DNA of 8,187 bases, from positions 690,858-699,044 of the forward strand of contig CP070682.1 of NCBI GenBank assembly GCA_020352595.1. The letters are read 5' to 3'. Shown in pieces: positions 1-6,231 of the stretch. The position numbers and the translations under genes are program-made. Every line of letters starts with the position of its first letter. The stretch's first letter is position 1. The stretch comes from a bacterium. GTDB taxonomy: Bacteria > BMS3Abin14. The notes beneath the pieces are model-generated. The model had not been told where the DNA came from, did no database searches, and saw only the letters and a program-made list of their open reading frames with translations.

Positions 1-362
1 AGCTCGCTCAGGGGAAGGGACCGGCGTATCCGCTCTTCCTCTCCTGAAGAACTCTGCGCCAGGACCTTTCCTGTCTCATCGAAGACACTGGCGTAGAGGA
101 TGCTCGGATCCTCGATGATGCGGCCCACGACACCGGCAACGGTGTCCCTGTCCTCGCTCAGGGAGACCGAGGAGGCGAGGTCGGAAGCGACAAAACGGAT
201 CACGGAGGCCGCGCGGCGCTGGACCTCGGCCAGGATGAACTTCCTGGCCTGGCTCACGATGGAGAGGCCTGTCATGAAGACCGCGGAAAGGAGGATGATC
301 AGGAGGCCCGCTATGGCCTTCCTTCTGATGCTGCTTAAAACCCAGCGAAACGGATTGGACAT
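1..362 (-). CDS. Membrane sensor protein, N-terminal part (probable sensor histidine kinase), cut by the window edge
   Basis: I read this by reverse-complementing the left edge. An open frame starts at an ATG at 360-362 (minus) and runs off position 1, giving about 120 residues that begin MSNPFRWVLSS. It is the first possible start: the same frame upstream reaches the TGA that ends the response regulator, with no ATG, GTG or TTG between. Residues about 16-37 form one hydrophobic membrane helix after a basic N-terminus. The following residues look like the start of an extracytoplasmic sensing domain, including a stretch typical of Cache/PAS-like sensors (ILYASVFDETGKVLAQS). No kinase domain is inside the window, so 'histidine kinase' is inferred from the response regulator gene 48 nt upstream. 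A chemoreceptor or another cyclase is possible. No clear Shine-Dalgarno precedes the ATG, so expression may depend on read-through from the regulator gene. Confidence 0.7.
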   Translation of the reverse strand, partial: MSNPFRWVLSSIRRKAIAGLLIILLSAVFMTGLSIVSQARKFILAEVQRRAASVIRFVASDLASSVSLSEDRDTVAGVVGRIIEDPSILYASVFDETGKVLAQSSSGEEERIRRSLPLSE

Positions 363-410
363 TGGTGGTCGGTCAGCCGCTGCGAAGACTCGGACAAGCG
401 GCCAGGGACA

Positions 411-785
411 TCATCGCAAATGCCTGAGCACCTTGTCGACGACCTCGACGGCCTTGAAGGGTTTGGTAATGTATTCCACCGCACCCAGGCTCTTGGCCCG
501 CTGCATGTCCTCCCTGGACTTTCTGGCCGTAAGCATGATGACGGGAATACCCGCGGTTTCGGTTTGTTCCTTGAGCCTCTCGAGCACTTCGAACCCGTCC
601 ATCTGAGGCATCATGATATCGAGCAGGATGAGGTCGGGCGCCAGGGTTACCGCCTTTTCCAGGGCTTCCCTGCCGTTGAAAGCGATCTGCACGCTCAACC
701 CCTTGGACAGGAAAAGGAACTTAAGCATCTGGGTCAGGGACGCCTTGTCCTCGACGACGAGAACCGTTTTAGGCGCTGTGCTCAT
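411..785 (-). CDS. Single-domain response regulator (REC, CheY-like)
   Basis: This 124-residue protein is a complete receiver domain with no output domain. The phosphorylation site is intact: acidic pair E12/D13, phosphoacceptor D56 in the LLDIMMPQMDG block, switch T86 and conserved K108 before P109. It should accept phosphate from a histidine kinase in the cytoplasm and act through protein contacts, as CheY- or Spo0F-like proteins do. A good Shine-Dalgarno (GGAGGA on the minus strand, 791-796) lies 5 nt before the ATG and fixes the start. The membrane sensor gene follows 48 nt downstream on the same strand and is the obvious partner. A diguanylate cyclase is transcribed divergently from the other side of the intergenic region, so a link to c-di-GMP signalling is possible but not shown. 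Confidence 0.95.
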   Translation of the reverse strand: MSTAPKTVLVVEDKASLTQMLKFLFLSKGLSVQIAFNGREALEKAVTLAPDLILLDIMMPQMDGFEVLERLKEQTETAGIPVIMLTARKSREDMQRAKSLGAVEYITKPFKAVEVVDKVLRHLR

Positions 786-925
786 GTCTGTCCTCCGGAT
801 AGCGCTATAAGCCGTACGGGAAAGTAATTTGTGATTTTATAGCACATAACAATGCCCTGGCGAAACCTTATTGCTCACTATCAGAGGATATTGCGGTGAT
901 TTTGGGATTCGGTTAAGGTTACGCC
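786..925. other. Divergent intergenic region between response regulator and diguanylate cyclase
   Basis: These 140 bp separate two divergent signalling genes and are more AT-rich than their flanks. They hold the Shine-Dalgarno of the response regulator (791-796), a 10-bp perfect palindrome ATAGCGCTAT (799-808) in its leader, and the candidate promoter at 836-864. For the plus-strand cyclase I found no convincing -35/-10 pair. A sigma54 reading of the TGGCG...TTGC stretch near 858-874 fails because the GG-GC spacing is 12 nt, not 10. The cyclase has only a weak AAGG-type ribosome site about 7 nt before its ATG. Confidence 0.6.
836..864 (-). promoter_or_regulatory. Candidate sigma70-type promoter of the response regulator operon
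   Basis: On the minus strand a -10-like TATAAA (plus 836-841, 5 of 6 consensus bases) is preceded after 17 nt by a weak -35-like TTCGCC (plus 859-864, 3 of 6). Transcription would start near 829, leaving a leader of about 44 nt before the response regulator ATG. The -35 match is poor, so either an activator or chance is possible. Confidence 0.3.
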
Positions 926-2638
926 ATGGAAAGAAACCTCGAGCCGGATTTCGTCCTACCCCCGGTGCCCAGGCGCAACCTCTGGCGCAGGCTCCTCACC
1001 AGGGTTGGGACGCTGAGGTTCCAGATCCTGGGGATCGTGATCGCCAGCGTTCTCGTACCTTCCTTCCTGGGCGGCTGGATGGCGAGCGCCAGGATCGACG
1101 GCATCCTCAAGGGACAGGTTTTCAGGGACATCGAGACCCGGAACGAGCGCCTGGCAGAGCAGGTGCAGTTCTGGCTTGAGAGCAGATCCAAGGACGCCAG
1201 GGACTTCGCCCTGACCTCCATCCTCCTGCGCGAGGAGGTCCAGAGGATCCGGGATGCGGCCGCCCCGGAACGGGTGAAGGAAGCCGTGGGCAACGTCCAG
1301 CGTTATCTCGGGTACATTCTGGAGGGTAGCAGCTCCTTCGACGCCATCACCATCCTCAGTTCCGAGGGTCGGCCTCTCGCGTCATATCCCGCGGGTGCCC
1401 CCATCACATCCGGGAAGGACACTCCCCGTCCTCCAGGGACCAGTCCTATTGTCGTGGAGATCAGCCAGGGAGGTGTGAACAGGCTCGTCGTGGTTCAGAG
1501 ACTTCCCAGTGAAAACGTCGGGGATCCGGCCCTATTCCTGACCAGGTTCCGTGAGGGACTGCTCGGGCACACCCTCACGCAGCTGGCGCCCCAAGACTCG
1601 GTGGTCTACATCACAGACGTGGAAGGGCGCATCAAGGCAGCCAACGTGGAGATCGATGACGACAGACAGGCACCGTCCGGCACCCAGACGCTCCTGAGGG
1701 AGGAGGCCCGCTACTCCCTCTACAAAGGACTCCAGGGGGATCAGGTCATCGCCGCGGCCGCTCCCCTGCCCGCCCTCGGCTGGAAGGTGTTATATGAGAC
1801 CTCGAGACAGGCCGCCCTTCAGCCGCTTGCCGCTTTCAGGTTCCAGATGCTGCTCATGGCCATTGTCCTGGCCATCATTTTTCTCCTGCCTGCCGTTCTC
1901 CTTGCAAGGACGGTCGTCCTTCCCCTCGAGGAGCTCAGCAGGGTGGCACGGCTCATCAGGTCGGGGAAACCGGGGCTTCAGGCCAAGGCATCCTCCGGTG
2001 GTGAACTGGGCGAATTCATAGGGATATTCAACAGCATGTCCGAAAGCCTGCGGCAGAGCATGGAAGAGATCAGCACCATGAACAGGAGGCTGCATCTGGC
2101 GAGCATCACCGACGCCATGACCGGCCGATACAACAGGCGGTACGTGGAGGACTACCTCAACCGGGCCCTCGAGCTGGCCAAGCGTGCCAACCACTCCGTC
2201 AGCGTCCTCATGCTGGACATCGACATGTTCAAGAAATACAACGACAAATACGGCCACATCGCCGGGGACGAGGCGCTCAGGCAGCTTGGCAACATCCTGG
2301 TGGGGTCGGTGAGAAAGACCGATGTCGTGGCCAGGTACGGCGGCGAGGAGTGGCTCGTGTGCCTCAATCACACGGGCAAGAAGGCCTCGATGGCCATCGC
2401 CGAGAAGATACGGAAGGCCATCCAGGACAACACATTCCAGCTCAAGGGTCAGGATACGAGGATCACCGTGAGCATCGGGGTCGCAACAGCCACGGAGGAC
2501 GGCGAGACCTACAGCGAGATCGTGGACGCAGCTGACACAGCCCTTTACACCGCCAAGGAAAGCGGCCGCAACCTGGTCAGGGCCTTCAGTGCAGATGCCG
2601 GCGCAGGAGCCACCCCTGCTGACCGGAAGGAGTCCTGA
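926..2638 (+). CDS. Membrane-bound diguanylate cyclase (Cache-like sensor, HAMP, GGDEF with GGEEW signature)
   Basis: This 570-residue protein should make cyclic di-GMP from two GTP in response to an extracytoplasmic signal. Order: membrane helix at about 33-52; a large periplasmic region at about 53-305 that resembles a double Cache domain (VVYITDVEGRIKAAN; PLPALGWKVLYE near its end); a second helix at about 306-328; a HAMP-like linker and helical stalk to about 391; and a GGDEF domain at about 392-555. The catalytic block aligns with PleD without gaps: D431 for metal, N439 and D448 for guanine, E474 for metal, and the inhibitory I-site RxxD at R463-D466, five residues before the signature. 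The signature is GGEEW (472-476), with Trp where Phe is usual. The ATG at 926 follows an in-frame TAA, so no longer form exists in this frame. There is no EAL domain. The last 53 bp overlap the convergent lipoprotein gene. Confidence 0.93.
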   Translation: MERNLEPDFVLPPVPRRNLWRRLLTRVGTLRFQILGIVIASVLVPSFLGGWMASARIDGILKGQVFRDIETRNERLAEQVQFWLESRSKDARDFALTSILLREEVQRIRDAAAPERVKEAVGNVQRYLGYILEGSSSFDAITILSSEGRPLASYPAGAPITSGKDTPRPPGTSPIVVEISQGGVNRLVVVQRLPSENVGDPALFLTRFREGLLGHTLTQLAPQDSVVYITDVEGRIKAANVEIDDDRQAPSGTQTLLREEARYSLYKGLQGDQVIAAAAPLPALGWKVLYETSRQAALQPLAAFRFQMLLMAIVLAIIFLLPAVLLARTVVLPLEELSRVARLIRSGKPGLQAKASSGGELGEFIGIFNSMSESLRQSMEEISTMNRRLHLASITDAMTGRYNRRYVEDYLNRALELAKRANHSVSVLMLDIDMFKKYNDKYGHIAGDEALRQLGNILVGSVRKTDVVARYGGEEWLVCLNHTGKKASMAIAEKIRKAIQDNTFQLKGQDTRITVSIGVATATEDGETYSEIVDAADTALYTAKESGRNLVRAFSADAGAGATPADRKES

Positions 2639-3326
2639 TCTGCATCCATTCGTTGAGGATCTTAAGACCCGTGGCCGCCTCTCCCCGGTGGAGCACGCCG
2701 ACTTTCTGGGACGTGGAGGACGGGGCCTTCAACAGCGTGGCACTGTCCACACTGACGACCACCCTGTCCGGATTCGAGTTCCGGAATTCGGCGTAAATGG
2801 ACGAAACGATCTCGAAGAGGAAGGCCGCACCACCCGGATTGCCTGACTCCATCTCCTTCTTGCCCGAGAGCAGATAGGCGCTGGCAATCTCGAAGTCGCC
2901 CAGAGCCTGTTCGTTGAAGGCCTTTTCCCTCATGCGGTCGAGATGGACCCTGGCCTCGGCGAACATGGCTGAAGCTTCGGCCGCCGAAGCCATACCCTGG
3001 ATCCGGGATCTGGCGCGCACGACCTCCCGGATGGTGTCATCCAGGGTTTTCTGGGTTTTCTCCAGACGCCTGGTCAGAACCTCGACCTCCTGACCGCTCG
3101 TCTTTTTGAGGTTCTCGATCTGCTCCCTCAACAGGGAGTTCTCCCTTTCCAGCTGAGTGATCCTCGTTTCCAGCGGCTCCCTGTCCTCCGCCACCGGCGG
3201 GACCTGCCTGCTCTGCAGGGTCGCGCAGCCGGTGGCGGTGAAAAACAGCATCACCACTGGAAAAACTATTTTCCACGGCGCCTTGCCCACACCCGTCGAC
3301 GGCAATGTCGTCGTTCTCTGTGTCAT
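2586..3326 (-). CDS. Coiled-coil lipoprotein with C-terminal SH3-like domain
   Basis: This 246-residue protein is probably exported and lipid-anchored. Residues about 18-33 are a hydrophobic signal segment ending in ATGC, giving lipidated Cys34. The lipobox is imperfect because Ala, not Leu, is at -3. Residues about 50-110 form a strong coiled coil (LETRITQLERENSLLREQI). A helical middle follows, then about residues 189-246 look like a bacterial SH3 (SH3b) domain (SATLLKAPSSTSQKVGVLHRG; WMQIRTPSGQQGWL), a fold often used to bind peptidoglycan or protein partners in the envelope. The start ATG overlaps the stop of the upstream CinA-like gene as ATGA, which implies translational coupling. A GTG at codon 13 would give a more typical signal length and is an alternative start. 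I do not recognise a named gene; an envelope structural role is inference. Confidence 0.8.
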   Translation of the reverse strand: MTQRTTTLPSTGVGKAPWKIVFPVVMLFFTATGCATLQSRQVPPVAEDREPLETRITQLERENSLLREQIENLKKTSGQEVEVLTRRLEKTQKTLDDTIREVVRARSRIQGMASAAEASAMFAEARVHLDRMREKAFNEQALGDFEIASAYLLSGKKEMESGNPGGAAFLFEIVSSIYAEFRNSNPDRVVVSVDSATLLKAPSSTSQKVGVLHRGEAATGLKILNEWMQIRTPSGQQGWLLRRHLH

Positions 3327-4033
3327 TCCTTCATCCTCTTGAGCAATTCTTTTTCGGCCCCGGTCAGCGCCTTCTCGTCCCTGCTTCTTAGGACGAGTCG
3401 GACCCTGTGTCCCGACGCCCCCATCTCGGGATAGGAGCCGATCTTGACGGAGGGAAATTCAGCCTGGACCTTTTCAAGGTGATGGGCGATCTGTGATTCG
3501 TAAAGCATGGTGAGGATCGTCCGCCTCAGGACCTTTCCCCCCGCAAGCTTCCGGTCAAGAATCCCCATCATGGACTCCACGAGCTTCGGGATGCCGGGCA
3601 GGACGATGAGGTTGTCCACGATGAATCCAGGTGCCGCCGTCAGCGCGTTGGTGATGAGTTCGGCACCCTCCGGAACCATGGCCAGCTCCCGAACCTTTTC
3701 CGGGACCGGAGTCCCCAGTCTCCCCTCGAGAGCCCTCAAAGCCTCGGCGCTCTCCCGAAGCGGCCTCCCGGTCACCCTGGAGACGGCCAGTCTCGTGAGA
3801 TCATCGTGGGTTGCCCCGATGCCGCCTGTCGTCACGACCCAGTCGAACTGTTCTCTCATCCAGGACAGATGCCGGACCATGAAATCCATCTCGTCGGGGA
3901 TCACCGCCGCGTAGACCATGTCCGCCCCGATGCGGAACACCTCCCGCCCGATGATCTGGATGTTCCTGTCGGCCACCTCTCCCATGAGCACCTCGTCGCC
4001 GATGACCGCCAGACCGACTCTCGATATAGGCAT
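3323..4033 (-). CDS. Stand-alone CinA N-terminal (MoaB/Mog-like, COG1058) domain protein
   Basis: This 236-residue protein matches the N-terminal half of CinA: GDEVLMGEVADRN at 12-24, the glycine-rich binding loop TTGGIGATHDDLT at 68-80 (usual form GGxGPTxDD, here Ala for Pro), and a later LPGIPKLVESM block. This fold is related to molybdopterin-binding MoaB/MogA. Some CinA family members have ADP-ribose/FAD pyrophosphatase-type activity in this half. The C-terminal nicotinamide-mononucleotide amidase (PncC) domain of full CinA is absent: the protein ends about where that domain would begin, so it should not be called a complete CinA. Its stop overlaps the lipoprotein start (ATGA). Only a weak GGGA lies upstream of the ATG. 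The nearest good promoter on this strand is about 320 bp upstream, past the heptamer repeats. The exact substrate is unknown. Confidence 0.85.
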   Translation of the reverse strand: MPISRVGLAVIGDEVLMGEVADRNIQIIGREVFRIGADMVYAAVIPDEMDFMVRHLSWMREQFDWVVTTGGIGATHDDLTRLAVSRVTGRPLRESAEALRALEGRLGTPVPEKVRELAMVPEGAELITNALTAAPGFIVDNLIVLPGIPKLVESMMGILDRKLAGGKVLRRTILTMLYESQIAHHLEKVQAEFPSVKIGSYPEMGASGHRVRLVLRSRDEKALTGAEKELLKRMKE

Positions 4034-4348
4034 GGTATCAGATCCCGGTTTCCAGGTTCAACGCTCCAGGTTCAAGGCCCGCCAGCCGCAGCCTCGTGAC
4101 TGTCGCAGCTTCAAAGTAGTCGGTTGGCGGAGGCCGGTTCAGGGTTCAAGGTCACATTCCCTTGTTCCCGGCCCTTTGATGTCCGTTCTTCTTCCTAGCC
4201 TCTTTTCCCTTATCTCTTATCTCTTTTCTCTCATTTCCCATTTCTTGCCGCCTGGGTTCCCCTCCCGGCCCTCAGTTGCCGTCTCCTCGTTCTTCCTTCA
4301 AGCTCTTTCGGTTTCACGGTTCAGGCTGCACATCGCAAGGTGCAACGC
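4034..4348. repeat. Degenerate heptanucleotide-repeat region
   Basis: This non-coding stretch is built largely from imperfect 7-nt units. Three blocks are clear. At 4051-4078 a 14-nt (2 x 7) unit TCCAGGTTCAACGC is followed directly by TCCAGGTTCAAGGC. At 4111-4152 and 4314-4348 units of the TCAAGGT type recur (TCAAAGT 4111, TCAGGGT 4139, TCAAGGT 4146, TCACGGT 4314, TCAGGCT 4321, GCAAGGT 4335, GCAACGC 4342), all starting in the same register modulo 7. At 4196-4244 seven pyrimidine-rich heptads run on: TAGCCTC, TTTTCCC, TTATCTC twice, TTTTCTC, TCATTTC, CCATTTC. Short heptanucleotide repeats are known from intergenic DNA of other bacteria, for example the STRR sequences of cyanobacteria. Frames that cross the region look like non-coding shadows. 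Confidence 0.6.
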
Positions 4349-4356
4349 GTGGTTAG

Positions 4357-4386
4357 TATATATATCATTTATTATATATTTGTCAA
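4357..4386 (-). promoter_or_regulatory. Candidate promoter for the cinA-like/lipoprotein pair
   Basis: On the minus strand a perfect -35 TTGACA (plus 4381-4386) is followed by TATATA after 16 nt (plus 4359-4364) or 18 nt (plus 4357-4362), inside the most AT-rich block of the window. Transcription would start near 4350 and give a leader of roughly 310-320 nt, through the heptamer repeats, before the CinA-like ATG at 4033. The -35 lies within a 19-bp palindrome. AT-rich DNA produces -10 look-alikes easily, so this needs transcript mapping. Confidence 0.45.
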
Positions 4387-4392
4387 ATATAT
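4374..4392. promoter_or_regulatory. 19-bp AT-rich palindrome (possible operator)
   Basis: ATATATTTG-T-CAAATATAT is a perfect inverted repeat with 9-bp arms around one central base. It covers the -35 element of the minus-strand promoter candidate and lies about 43 bp upstream of the -35 of the purM promoter candidate. A dimeric repressor or activator binding here could control one or both directions. The flanking sequence is not T-rich enough downstream of a GC stem for a terminator. Confidence 0.45.
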
Positions 4393-4434
4393 CCTGCCCT
4401 GTTTTTGGCCTCCGCTCGCGGCGCCTTTTCCGGT

Positions 4435-4463
4435 TTGACAGGCCTCCCGAATTGGGCTAACTT
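4435..4463 (+). promoter_or_regulatory. Candidate promoter of the purM operon
   Basis: A perfect -35 TTGACA (4435-4440), a spacer of exactly 17 nt and a -10-like TAACTT (4458-4463) precede purM. The -10 matches only 3 of 6 consensus bases, but these include the key first, second and last positions. Transcription would start near 4470 and leave a leader of about 52 nt before the purM ATG at 4522. This placement also argues that the in-frame extension back to 4405 is not translated. Confidence 0.45.
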
Positions 4464-4521
4464 GGCCTTGCCATGGTCGGTCAAACTGGATCGGACGCGT
4501 ATCCACCCCAGAATCCCGCAC

Positions 4522-5562
4522 ATGAAAGAGACGCGATACTCCGACGCCGGCGTCGACATCTCCGCTGCCAACGAGGCCAAGAAGCGGATCGCTTCGGCTG
4601 TAAAATCCACCCACGGTCCGTCGGTGCTCGGCGGCATGGGAGGCTTCGGCGGCCTCTACTCGGCAGAGAACTTTCCTCCGGAACCTGTCCTCGTCTCGAG
4701 CATAGACGGCGTCGGCACCAAACTCAAGATCGCCTTCCAGCTCAAAAGGCACGATACGGTGGGTCTGGACATCGTCAACCACTGCATCAACGACATCCTC
4801 GTCCAGGGTGCCCGTCCCCTGTTTTTCCTCGATTACCTCGCCACGGGCAAACTCCAGCCCGGAGTCGTTGAACAGGTGGTGGGAGGCATCGCCGAGGCAT
4901 GCAGGATCAGCGGGTGCGCCCTCCTGGGCGGGGAAACGGCCGAGATGCCCGGATTCTACGCTGAAGGGGAGTACGACCTGGCCGGGACCATCGTGGGAGT
5001 GGTGGGTCGGGCAAACATCGTCACGGGAAACGAGATCTCCGAAGGTGACGTGGTCCTGGGCCTTGGATCCTCCGGCCTGCACACCAACGGCTACTCGCTG
5101 GCAAGGAAAGTCCTTCTCGAAATGGCGGGACTGGCCCTCGACAGGTTTCACGAAGATCTGGGCCGGACCCTGGGAGAGGAGCTCCTCGAGCCCCACCGGT
5201 CCTATGCGCCCTCCCTCCTGCCCCTCCTGTCCAGGCTGCCCGTCAGCGGCATGGTGCACATCACCGGCGGAGGTTTCGGAGGGAACATTCCCCGTGTGGT
5301 ACCGGCCGGGCTCAAGACCGTTCTGAGGGTAGGCTCCTGGTCCATTCCCCCGGTGTTCGGGCTCATCGCCCGCCACGGGAACGTCCCTGAGGAGGAGATG
5401 TTCGCCACCTTCAACATGGGTCTCGGCATGATCGTGATCCTTCCTCCAGGACACGCCGACGAAGCCGCGGCCGAACTCGAGCAAGCCGGTGAGAAGGTCT
5501 TCACGGTGGGGCACATCGCCCGGCGTGGAGAAAAGGATCCAGCCGTCCAGTTCCTGTCCTGA
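4522..5562 (+). CDS. purM: Phosphoribosylformylglycinamidine cyclo-ligase (AIR synthetase)
   Basis: PurM converts formylglycinamidine ribonucleotide plus ATP to aminoimidazole ribonucleotide, the fifth step of de novo purine synthesis, in the cytoplasm. The 346-residue length matches the family (E. coli about 345). Hallmarks: YSDAGVDISAAN at 6-17, a glycine-rich stretch at 36-44, DGVGTK at 62-67, NDILVQGA at 90-97, GGETAEMPG at 136-144, then SSGLHTNGYSLAR and HITGGGFGGNIPR in the C-terminal AIRS domain. I chose the ATG at 4522 because family members begin just before the YxDAGVDI block. The frame is open upstream to a TTG at 4405, but those 39 extra residues look non-coding. No good Shine-Dalgarno precedes the ATG. 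purN follows after 39 nt. Confidence 0.96.
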   Translation: MKETRYSDAGVDISAANEAKKRIASAVKSTHGPSVLGGMGGFGGLYSAENFPPEPVLVSSIDGVGTKLKIAFQLKRHDTVGLDIVNHCINDILVQGARPLFFLDYLATGKLQPGVVEQVVGGIAEACRISGCALLGGETAEMPGFYAEGEYDLAGTIVGVVGRANIVTGNEISEGDVVLGLGSSGLHTNGYSLARKVLLEMAGLALDRFHEDLGRTLGEELLEPHRSYAPSLLPLLSRLPVSGMVHITGGGFGGNIPRVVPAGLKTVLRVGSWSIPPVFGLIARHGNVPEEEMFATFNMGLGMIVILPPGHADEAAAELEQAGEKVFTVGHIARRGEKDPAVQFLS

Positions 5563-5601
5563 AATAGTGGACACCCAGCCGTTGCAGACCGGGAGGGAGA
5601 C

Positions 5602-6228
5602 ATGAAAAGGGTAGCCGTTCTGATCTCCGGAGGGGGGAGCAACCTTCAGTCCATCATTGACGCCGTGGAGTCAGGATACCTGGACCTCGAGATCAGCGTC
5701 GTCATCAGCAACAAGGAGGAGGCCTTCGGCCTCACGAGGGCCAGGAACCACGGTATCCCCACGGCTGTCGTCAGGCACGGGGACTTCGACAGCCGGGAGG
5801 AGTTCGAGAGGGCGCTCATCCAGACCCTGGATTCCCGGTCAGTGGACCTTGTGGTCCTGGCCGGTTTCATGAGAGTCCTGACACCCCTTTTCGTCAGGCA
5901 TTACCACCACAGGATCATGAACATCCATCCCGCCCTGCTCCCGTCCTTCCCCGGCATCCACGGACAGGAACAGGCCTTTGATTACGGTGTGAGGTTCACG
6001 GGATGCACGACTCATTTCGTGGACGAAGGCACCGACACCGGACCCATCATCCTCCAGGCCGTCCTGCCGGTCCTTCCTGACGATACGGTCCAGACGCTGG
6101 CGGCCCGCATCCTTAAAGAGGAACACCGCATCTACCCGGAATCCCTGCGGCTGTGGTCCGAGGGAAGGCTCAGGATCGAGGGCCGCAAGGTCGTCATCCT
6201 GCCTGGTAAGCCGGGGACGGGAGACTGA
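5602..6228 (+). CDS. purN: Phosphoribosylglycinamide formyltransferase (GAR transformylase)
   Basis: PurN transfers the formyl group of 10-formyltetrahydrofolate to glycinamide ribonucleotide, the third step of purine synthesis. The 208 residues match the usual length. Visible motifs are the phosphate-binding GSNLQ (12-16), the NIHPALLPSFPG block with catalytic N107 and H109, and FVDEGTDTGPII with catalytic D145; these correspond to the E. coli Asn106/His108/Asp144 triad, so it should be active. A strong purine-rich Shine-Dalgarno (GGAGGGAG, 5592-5599) lies just before the ATG. It sits 39 nt after purM and 3 nt before the next gene, so the four plus-strand genes probably share one transcript. 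Use of the folate-dependent PurN route implies a 10-formyl-THF supply rather than reliance on formate-dependent PurT alone. Confidence 0.97.
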   Translation: MKRVAVLISGGGSNLQSIIDAVESGYLDLEISVVISNKEEAFGLTRARNHGIPTAVVRHGDFDSREEFERALIQTLDSRSVDLVVLAGFMRVLTPLFVRHYHHRIMNIHPALLPSFPGIHGQEQAFDYGVRFTGCTTHFVDEGTDTGPIILQAVLPVLPDDTVQTLAARILKEEHRIYPESLRLWSEGRLRIEGRKVVILPGKPGTGD

Positions 6229-6231
6229 TCC

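Noticed and set aside
857..875. Sigma54-like -24/-12 promoter before the diguanylate cyclase
   Set aside because: The GG to GC spacing is 12 nt rather than the required 10.
1790..2371. 193-codon minus-strand frame inside the diguanylate cyclase gene
   Set aside because: It lies wholly opposite the HAMP and GGDEF coding sequence; the His/Val-rich translation is typical of antisense shadow frames.
2600..2622. Possible terminator hairpin (GCAGG/CCTGC) at the cyclase 3' end
   Set aside because: The stem is only about 5 bp, there is no following T-tract on either strand, and it lies inside both coding sequences.
4034..4348. CRISPR array or mobile element in the repeat-rich intergenic region
   Set aside because: Units are 7-14 nt, degenerate and without unique spacers; no terminal inverted repeats, transposase or cas gene is present.
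3918..4460. 180-codon plus-strand frame through the heptamer-repeat region
   Set aside because: It begins opposite the conserved cinA-like gene, and its Ser/Phe/Leu-rich translation simply mirrors the pyrimidine repeats.
4405..4521. 39-residue N-terminal extension of PurM from a TTG
   Set aside because: PurM proteins begin just before the YxDAGVDI block; the extension is unlike any PurM and covers the likely promoter.
4372..5574. 400-codon open frame on the minus strand opposite purM
   Set aside because: It is a shadow of a highly conserved, full-length purM; its translation is low-complexity, lacks recognisable motifs and has no ribosome site.
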